Notes under the pieces: model-generated
Told to the model about the DNA's origin: nothing
Databases searched by the model: none
Seen by the model: the letters and a program-made list of their open reading frames with translations, nothing else
Position numbers and translations under genes: made by a program
Shown: in pieces, positions 49,326-54,508 of the stretch
How the letters are laid out: every line of letters starts with the position of its first letter
Position numbering within the stretch: position 1 is the first letter of the stretch
Assembly: GCA_024275995.1 (NCBI GenBank)
Contig: JAJRYB010000009.1
Location: 1-54,508 of the forward strand
Length of the DNA stretch: 54,508 nt
Direction: 5' to 3'
Origin: Planctomycetota bacterium
GTDB lineage: Bacteria; Planctomycetota; Phycisphaerae; SM23-33

Positions 49326-51659
49326 ATGATACGGATAATTTCCGCTGCTCTTTTGATGCAGGTTGCGATGGCTTTCGCTCGTCCTGCGACCGGTCCGGCA
49401 ACTCGACCCACGGAGGCGGACAGGCTCGGGGCGGCGAGTCTTCGCAACGGCGCAAGACACATGAGCATCTCGCCGGATGCGCCCGCACGCGCAGGGAGGC
49501 TGGTGGCGCTTACCCTGTTCGCCGATCGCCTGGTCCCCGGTGAGAGCGAAACCAACTGGTTGCTCGTGAACATCCACGAAAGCCAGGGCAATCTCTCACT
49601 CGCGGCGAAATCGGCGGCGGACCTGCTCAAGGCATATCCTTCCGATTATTCCCTGGGGCGCCTCTGGATGCAGCTGGAACTCGCGTCGCACCAGACGGCG
49701 GAGGATCGGCTGGCATTTCTCGGGTCCGTCATGGAGGACACGGCTCGCGCGGCGCCGCTTCGCGCGGATGCGGCGGTGCTGTCCGCGTCGATCCTGCTCG
49801 GACAGGGCAGGGAAAACGAGGCGATTAAACGCTTCGACGAAGCCTTGAAGCTCGATCCGTATAATACCGGCGCCCTGACGGGACGGATGGAGCTTGCGAA
49901 GGCCCGGGCCCGAAAACCTTCAGACCGCGCCGCGACGATGCTGAAACTGCTTCACTCAAGTCCAAGGGACTTCCGGATGCTGTGGCGCCTGGCGACGCTG
50001 ATGAACGAACGCGGGTTGTACCCCCAGTCGCTGAGTCTCTTCGATTACGCCGAGAAGATTCTTCGCGGCCCGGACGGCAAGGGCGTCGTCCCGGCCGGTT
50101 TCGCCGTGCATTACTTCAGCGCCATGCTGGACGCAGGCCGGTCCTCCGACGCTGCGGTGAAATTCGAACCGCTGCTGGAAGAATATCCCGATAGCGCGGA
50201 CCTTAAAAGCCTGCTCGTCGAAGCGTATCGGGACATCGGAAAAATCGAGAAGGCGGATAAGCTGGTCAAGAAGATGGAGACCGGCTACGAAATCAAGCGA
50301 CCCGCCGCACAGACGTCCGTAGCCTTCTCGACGGAGTTGGCGTGGTTCTACCTGGTGACCTCGCGCAAGGTGAACCTCGCGCTGAAATATGCCCAGAACG
50401 CCGCCAAGCTGGACGCTTCCGATCCGCTGGTTCGTCGGATTCTTGGGGCTACCCAACTGGCGGTTCGCCGCGATGAACTCGTAAAGGACGCCGTTGCCTC
50501 CCTGAAAGCCCTTCTCGGCAAGGATATATATGCAGCCGTCTTCCTGGCTGAGCATTTCTTTCGTATTGGCGATGCGAAGGAAGGCAGCAAAGCGCTACTT
50601 GCCGGCCTGAAACCAGGTCGCAGCGGTCCTGCCTTTCGTCGTTTGCGAACGCTCGCCGCCAGGCAGGGCATTGAGATACCGCCCGCCGACGGCGCCGAAG
50701 AAATCCTCTCGGCGTTCAATGCGTTCGATAAGCGGTACCTGGAGATGGGCGTAAGTCCGGAGAAGTTCATCTCCGCTTCCATCGAACCTGTCGGTGCGTC
50801 GGTGGTCCCGGGTGAACCCATCGCCGTGAAAGTAACCCTGCGTAATATCGGCGAGGTGGACGTACCCCTTGGAGGGGAGGGTCTGCTGAACCCGACGATG
50901 AGCCTGCAGGTAGCGGTGCAGGGCACGTCGTTCGCGGACCTTCCTCTGGCATCCTGGCCTGCGCCGCGCGATCTCAAACCGGGCGAGTCCGTCTCGACCA
51001 CGGTTCGTCTGGACGGCGGAGGCTTGGCGAAGTTCCTCGCCTCGCGGCCGCTCGATGAAATCGTCCTGACGATCACTGGCCTGCTCGATCCCGTCCAGGA
51101 ACGTGAGCGGTTTAGATCTTCGCTGCCGAACGTCAAGGTGAAGCCGGCAAAGATCAGGCGAATGGGCCTGCTGGAATCTTTCTCCGTGGCGGTCAAGGAC
51201 GATTGGCCGGCGGCGTACCGCACTGCGCTGGCATATATTGTGCGGGATTTCCAGAAAGGTCGGACGCCTGTTCGAATGCGTGCAGCCAGGCAGGTAGGGT
51301 CGCTGCTGGCGCTGGTGCGCGAGATGGAAACGTCCAGACGCAAGCTGCCCGCCCCACGCGACAGTGCGGTGAGAAAGCCCGTCCTGCTGTCGATGCTGCA
51401 AGCCGTATTGCAGGACCGTTCCCCGCTGGTCCGCGCCGAGATGGTCGCGTCACTGGGTTTTGCCGACATCGACGCGCAGATAATGTCGCTGCTGGCGCCC
51501 GTTATCGAAGATCGCAGCGCTCTTGTTCGCATGCGAGTGGTGGAGCTGATCGGCGCGTCGAACCTTCAAGGGCGAAAGACCGTCGTGGACTATCTCGCAC
51601 AGGACGCCGACGAGTTGGTCCGCAGGATGGCGGCTGCTTTCTCGACCGGTTCAAAATAA
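49326..51659 (+). CDS. Secreted TPR protein with C-terminal HEAT-like repeats
   Basis: 777 residues from ATG 49326 with GGAGAACAAGG before it. Signal peptide MIRIISAALLMQVAMAFARP. Residues of about 50-470 are tetratricopeptide repeats (GRENEAIKRFDEALKLDPYN, EEYPDSADLKSLLVEAYRDI). Residues of about 505-640 form a beta-sandwich-like stretch (VVPGEPIAVKVTLRNIGEVD). Residues of about 650-777 are HEAT-like repeats (SPLVRAEMVASLGFADIDAQ, SALVRMRVVELIGASNLQGR). This is a protein-interaction scaffold of the periplasm or envelope. It follows the PDZ pseudo-protease closely, so the pair may form one complex. Confidence 0.78.
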   Translation: MIRIISAALLMQVAMAFARPATGPATRPTEADRLGAASLRNGARHMSISPDAPARAGRLVALTLFADRLVPGESETNWLLVNIHESQGNLSLAAKSAADLLKAYPSDYSLGRLWMQLELASHQTAEDRLAFLGSVMEDTARAAPLRADAAVLSASILLGQGRENEAIKRFDEALKLDPYNTGALTGRMELAKARARKPSDRAATMLKLLHSSPRDFRMLWRLATLMNERGLYPQSLSLFDYAEKILRGPDGKGVVPAGFAVHYFSAMLDAGRSSDAAVKFEPLLEEYPDSADLKSLLVEAYRDIGKIEKADKLVKKMETGYEIKRPAAQTSVAFSTELAWFYLVTSRKVNLALKYAQNAAKLDASDPLVRRILGATQLAVRRDELVKDAVASLKALLGKDIYAAVFLAEHFFRIGDAKEGSKALLAGLKPGRSGPAFRRLRTLAARQGIEIPPADGAEEILSAFNAFDKRYLEMGVSPEKFISASIEPVGASVVPGEPIAVKVTLRNIGEVDVPLGGEGLLNPTMSLQVAVQGTSFADLPLASWPAPRDLKPGESVSTTVRLDGGGLAKFLASRPLDEIVLTITGLLDPVQERERFRSSLPNVKVKPAKIRRMGLLESFSVAVKDDWPAAYRTALAYIVRDFQKGRTPVRMRAARQVGSLLALVREMETSRRKLPAPRDSAVRKPVLLSMLQAVLQDRSPLVRAEMVASLGFADIDAQIMSLLAPVIEDRSALVRMRVVELIGASNLQGRKTVVDYLAQDADELVRRMAAAFSTGSK

Positions 51660-51855
51660 GTTCGATCGCCGTGCCATAAATTGCAGCGTCCGGTTGCGAT
51701 CGGATTTTTGGATTTACTCCTTTGACCGTTGGGAAGTGAAAGGTCGGAACCATGCGCCGGGCGAATCGGATGCCGGGCGGATGAACAATCTTCCTTGCCG
51801 TGTGCAGCCCGCTCCGATAGGCTCCCCTCTACGTTAACCTGCATGGAGTCCGCTG

Positions 51856-51909
51856 ATGTCCGACAGAGAAGTATTGGCGAACCGGTTGTGCTAGAAAGGC
51901 GTTATCGCC
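51856..51909 (+). other. N-terminal part of the KDPG aldolase gene, cut by an in-frame amber codon
   Basis: ATG 51856 is preceded seven bases earlier by GGAG, and the frame reads MSDREVLANRLC, then TAG (51892-51894), then KGVIAVV directly into the aldolase. REVL...GVIAVVRA is the normal start of the family, so the codon interrupts coding sequence. Confidence 0.75.
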
Positions 51910-52515
51910 GTGGTGCGTGCGCCCGATAGCGCCCGGCTCATCGACGTCGCCAGGGCGCTGCTGGCAGGGGGCGTGGACTGCGTGGAAATCACGATGACGA
52001 CGCCGAACGCCCTGCGCGTGATTTCCGATTGTCGAAAAGCCGTCCGAGGCGCGTTGGTCGGGGTAGGCAGCGTATTGAGCAGCGACGTTGCGAAAGAGGC
52101 GATCGAAGCGGGGGCGCAGTTCGTGGTCTCTCCGATATTCAGGCCGGAGATTATCGCCACCGCCCACGAAGCGTCACTACCCTGTATTCCCGGCGCGTTC
52201 ACACCGACGGAGATAGCCCATGCCGACCAGGCCGGCGCCGATGCCGTGAAGGTTTTTCCCGCCGGTCGGTTCGGTCCGAAGTTTTTCAAGGACATACTGG
52301 CCCCGATGCCGCATCTGAAACTTACACCCACCGGGGGGGTTGACCTGAACACCGCCGCCGACTGGATCGCAGCCGGGGCGGTTACGCTCGGCGTGGGATC
52401 GGCGCTGGTTTCCAGGGCGGCACTCGCGGAAAACAATTTCAGCGAGATCGAGCGATTGGCCGGCGAGTACGTCCGCATTGTCGCCGACGCCCGCGCGGCG
52501 AAGTCCGACGATTGA
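51910..52515 (+). CDS. eda: KDPG/KHG aldolase, truncated start
   Basis: 201 residues if translation begins at GTG 51910, which has AAAGG about ten bases upstream. TIM-barrel motifs: ALLAGGVDCVEITMTTPNAL with the catalytic Glu, GAQFVVSPIFRPEII, CIPGAFTPTEIAHA, the Schiff-base lysine in ADAVKVFPAG and TPTGGVDLNTAADWIAAG. The enzyme cleaves 2-keto-3-deoxy-6-phosphogluconate (or 4-hydroxy-2-oxoglutarate) to pyruvate and glyceraldehyde-3-phosphate (or glyoxylate). The natural frame starts at 51856 but holds a TAG at codon 13. Internal initiation would lose half of the first barrel strand (GVIAV). Confidence 0.85.
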   Translation: MVRAPDSARLIDVARALLAGGVDCVEITMTTPNALRVISDCRKAVRGALVGVGSVLSSDVAKEAIEAGAQFVVSPIFRPEIIATAHEASLPCIPGAFTPTEIAHADQAGADAVKVFPAGRFGPKFFKDILAPMPHLKLTPTGGVDLNTAADWIAAGAVTLGVGSALVSRAALAENNFSEIERLAGEYVRIVADARAAKSDD

Positions 52516-53312
52516 AAAACGTGAACAAACTCGTGAAATCCACGTTCGACTGGCTTGTCAACAGGCCGGGATACATGCTCCTGACGGCGCGGGACGAACG
52601 TCTGTCCAACGAGCCGGCAGAGAGGTTCCACCTCGCCTGGATGAGCGTGATGGTCCTGTCGCTTCTCTGCGGCGTAGGGATGATGAACGTCTGGGGGTGG
52701 GCATGGTGGGTGTTCCGCGATTACGGCGTGATCATCGTCCCGGCGATGATGACGACGGGGGTGATGGTGCTCTGGCCGTTCCGCCGCGCCATGACGGAAC
52801 TGGCGAATATCCTCGGTGGAAACGATCCGACGACGCGTGCGGCGGCGGCGGCGATGCTGGTGGTAATGCTCGTAATGTCGCTGATCCGCATGAACAGCGG
52901 CGCCGTCTACGGCGAGGGGGAACTTCCGCTGCTGCTGCGGTGGATTCGTCCGCAGCGCGACCTGTACCGCGTACTGCTTCTGATGCCGATATGGGGCGGA
53001 TGGTCCATGCTCATCGTCGGGCAGTTCTACCGTCCCGACGAGCGGACGGAACCTGCCGTTCGCGCGCTTGTCCGAGGCTGCGGCCCCGTGACGGCGGCGG
53101 CGTGCATGGGCGCTGTGCTCGCCGCATCCATCCTGTACTTCAGTTTCCTTCCATGGACGCAATTGGTGGTCTCCGGCGTTGCGATTGCCTCCTCCGTGCT
53201 CGGCGGACCGTTGCTTTGCAGGTTCACCGGTGGACTGAAGCGGAGAACCCTCCTTGCGGGCAACCTGCTGACGCAATTGAGCTTCCTCCTGGCGTATCTG
53301 GCAATTCGCTGA
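52512..53312 (+). CDS. Integral membrane protein, unknown function
   Basis: 266 residues if it starts at TTG 52512 (overlapping the aldolase stop); GTG 52521 is the alternative. About six hydrophobic segments follow a soluble N-terminus of about 40 residues (RPGYMLLTARDERLSNEPAE). The layout resembles YIP1-type membrane proteins, but no signature is conclusive. Glycine-rich loops and charged turns (FYRPDERTEPAVR) alternate with the segments. Translational coupling to the aldolase is likely because no SD is visible. Confidence 0.7.
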   Translation: MKNVNKLVKSTFDWLVNRPGYMLLTARDERLSNEPAERFHLAWMSVMVLSLLCGVGMMNVWGWAWWVFRDYGVIIVPAMMTTGVMVLWPFRRAMTELANILGGNDPTTRAAAAAMLVVMLVMSLIRMNSGAVYGEGELPLLLRWIRPQRDLYRVLLLMPIWGGWSMLIVGQFYRPDERTEPAVRALVRGCGPVTAAACMGAVLAASILYFSFLPWTQLVVSGVAIASSVLGGPLLCRFTGGLKRRTLLAGNLLTQLSFLLAYLAIR

Positions 53313-53329
53313 AGATGACTTTCTTGTTC

Positions 53330-53359
53330 TTGACGTTTACCGTGCTTGTGGTGTAAAAT
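53330..53359 (+). promoter_or_regulatory. Promoter of purC with start codon near +1
   Basis: TTGACG (53330-53335), 18 bp, TAAAAT (53354-53359). The predicted start at about 53366 is next to the ATG at 53367. No SD is present. Confidence 0.5.
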
Positions 53360-53366
53360 CACATCC

Positions 53367-54266
53367 ATGAAAAGCACAGCCCTGTTAACTACGTCGATCG
53401 GAAGCTATCCCAAACGGTCCGGAAAGGTGCGCGACTTATACGACCTGGGCGAAAAGCTGCTGATCGTGGCTACCGATCGTATCAGCGCCTACGATGTGGT
53501 TATGCCAAACGGCATTCCCGACAAGGGGCGCGTACTGACGCAGATAAGCGCGTTCTGGTTCAATCGGCTCGAAGATATCACGCCGAACCACCTGCTTTCC
53601 ACGGCGATGAGAGACCTCCCCGACGACCTGCGCGAAAGCGAGGAACTCGACGGGCGATTCATGCTCTGCCGCAAGGCCGACGTCGTGCCGATCGAGTGCG
53701 TGGTCCGCGGGTACCTCGCCGGTTCGGGCTGGGGTGAATACAAACAGAGCGGCACGGTCTGCGGAATTCCTCTTGCGGGCAAACTCAAGCAATGCTCACA
53801 GCTTCCCGAGCCGATTTTCACCCCTGCCACAAAGGCCGAGCAGGGCGAGCACGACGAGAATATCTCGTTCGAGCGGGCGTGCGAACTGACGGGCGAGGAC
53901 CTTATGACCGAGCTTCGCGATAAGTCGATCGCCCTGTACGCCAAGGCGCGAGACCTCGCTGCGGAAAAGGGCATTATCCTTGCCGACACCAAGTTCGAGT
54001 GGGGTAAAACCTCCAGCGGCGAGTTGGTCCTGATCGACGAGGCGCTCACGCCGGACTCGTCGCGGTTCTGGCCGGCCGATACCTACAAGCCGGGAAAGGA
54101 CCAGTCCAGCTTCGACAAGCAGTTCGTCCGGAACTACCTGGACAAGGTCGAGTTCAATCGCACGCCGCCGGGTCCCGTGCTTCCCGCCGAGGTGGTGCAA
54201 AAGACGCGGGCAAAGTACATCGAGGCCTACACGCGACTCACCGGCCAGGAGTTCCCCTGGAAGTAG
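53367..54266 (+). CDS. purC: SAICAR synthetase PurC
   Basis: 299 residues from ATG 53367 (MKSTALLTTSIGSYPKRSGK); seven codons of open frame upstream lie in the promoter. Motifs: SGKVRDLYDLGEKLLIVATD, RISAYDVVMPNGIPDKG, VPIECVVRGYLAGSGWGEY, ILADTKFEWGKTSSGEL and LIDEALTPDSSRFWPADTY. This is the long eukaryote-like/bacterial class of about 300 residues. PurC joins CAIR with aspartate and ATP in purine synthesis. The gene appears to have its own leaderless promoter. Confidence 0.97.
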   Translation: MKSTALLTTSIGSYPKRSGKVRDLYDLGEKLLIVATDRISAYDVVMPNGIPDKGRVLTQISAFWFNRLEDITPNHLLSTAMRDLPDDLRESEELDGRFMLCRKADVVPIECVVRGYLAGSGWGEYKQSGTVCGIPLAGKLKQCSQLPEPIFTPATKAEQGEHDENISFERACELTGEDLMTELRDKSIALYAKARDLAAEKGIILADTKFEWGKTSSGELVLIDEALTPDSSRFWPADTYKPGKDQSSFDKQFVRNYLDKVEFNRTPPGPVLPAEVVQKTRAKYIEAYTRLTGQEFPWK

Positions 54267-54508
54267 TCTGACGCTCCGGTTCACTGGACCAATTCACGCT
54301 TGAGATGCCGCCGACTGCTGCGCCGCAGCGAACCAAAGCGTACCGTTTCGTACAAGTTCGCACAAGTACGCACAAGTACGCAAATCCAGGGACAACCAGG
54401 AACAGGCTGGAAAGGGGTTTTCGAGGGGCAAAAATACGTAACATCTTATTATACACAGAGATACAGAGATTCAGAGAAATTAAAAAACGCTTTGCTTTGT
54501 TTTTAAAC
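54267..54508. other. 3' intergenic region with repeats
   Basis: 240 bp to the window end. It holds the second 10-bp-phased array (54329-54418) and an ACACAGAG/ATACAGAG/ATTCAGAG octamer tract (54453-54478). Plus- and minus-strand frames across it mirror the repeats and are not called. Confidence 0.6.
54329..54418. repeat. 10-bp-phased repeat array, copy 2
   Basis: Nine decamers begin at 54329, 54339 and so on to 54409: CGAACC, CGTACC, CGTACA, CGCACA, CGCACA, CGCAAA, GGGACA, GGAACA, GGAAAG, each followed by four variable bases. Order and spacing match 20014-20093, and both copies are followed within 40-60 bp by TAACATCTT. Confidence 0.8.

Noticed and set aside
54238-54508. Frames on both strands after purC
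   Set aside because: They are translations of the phased array and octamer tract, and similar translations arise from the other array copy because the DNA, not the protein, is conserved.
1-54508. CRISPR arrays, rRNA genes, complete insertion sequences, prophage
   Set aside because: No regularly spaced repeats with unique spacers, no rRNA, no transposase, integrase or phage structural gene was seen.

Overview
The window reads as a contig from a high-GC member of the Planctomycetota, most likely class Phycisphaerae, probably from a metagenome assembly. The grounds are an atypical sigma-70 protein of the planctomycete kind, a PEP-CTERM secreted protein, a DapL route to diaminopimelate, many secreted or inner-membrane proteins with no close named family, and several dispersed short repeats. 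The taxonomic call is inference from gene content; no rRNA lies in the window.

Layout. 1-9.7 kb: a truncated HD-GYP gene, then a minus-strand run hisF-pilT-(degenerate GspE-like ATPase)-cvpA-(secreted propeller-like protein), then nadD and coaD facing each other around a candidate small RNA. 9.2-19.7 kb: two Cys-cluster (YkgJ-like) proteins, then a signalling block: a soluble hybrid kinase, a very large membrane hybrid kinase with Hpt, a REC-GGDEF cyclase, a REC-HD-GYP phosphodiesterase, and facing them a sigma factor translationally coupled to a single-domain response regulator. 19.7-26.4 kb: a repeat-rich gap, a lipoprotein, a polytopic membrane protein, tilS, an MlaE-like permease, a DUF962 protein and a second structured gap. 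26.4-34 kb: a sigma factor, tRNA-Val, a ferritin-like protein, and a sugar-nucleotide block (WbpD-, WbpE-, WbpI- and WbpM-like), joined at 39.5 kb by a WbpA-like dehydrogenase. 34.7-44.4 kb: a large secreted protein, dapL, then three toxin-antitoxin-like modules, a PEP-CTERM protein and a MITE-like element. 44.4-54.3 kb: folK-dNK-panC-panD-lgt, two secreted/periplasmic proteins (PDZ pseudo-protease; TPR/HEAT), a KDPG aldolase with an in-frame amber codon, a membrane protein and purC.

How it fits together. The signalling block makes and breaks c-di-GMP, and PilT retracts type IV pili, so a surface-motility/biofilm programme is plausible. The Wbp-like enzymes would make a diacetamido-uronic acid nucleotide sugar for surface glycan.

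The most unusual signals are: (1) a candidate small RNA at about 8087-8176, with a promoter carrying three ACAAAT/ATTTGT half-sites and two strong hairpins whose loops both display CCUCC, the anti-Shine-Dalgarno core; (2) two toxin-first TA modules in which the toxin start codon sits at the predicted transcription start (leaderless), while the antitoxin has a normal SD; (3) two arrays, 34 kb apart, with a motif repeated every exactly 10 bp; (4) an amber codon at position 13 of an otherwise intact KDPG aldolase; (5) a GspE-like ATPase lacking the Walker A lysine beside an intact PilT; (6) a 46-bp duplicate of the folK 5' end on the other side of a hicAB module.
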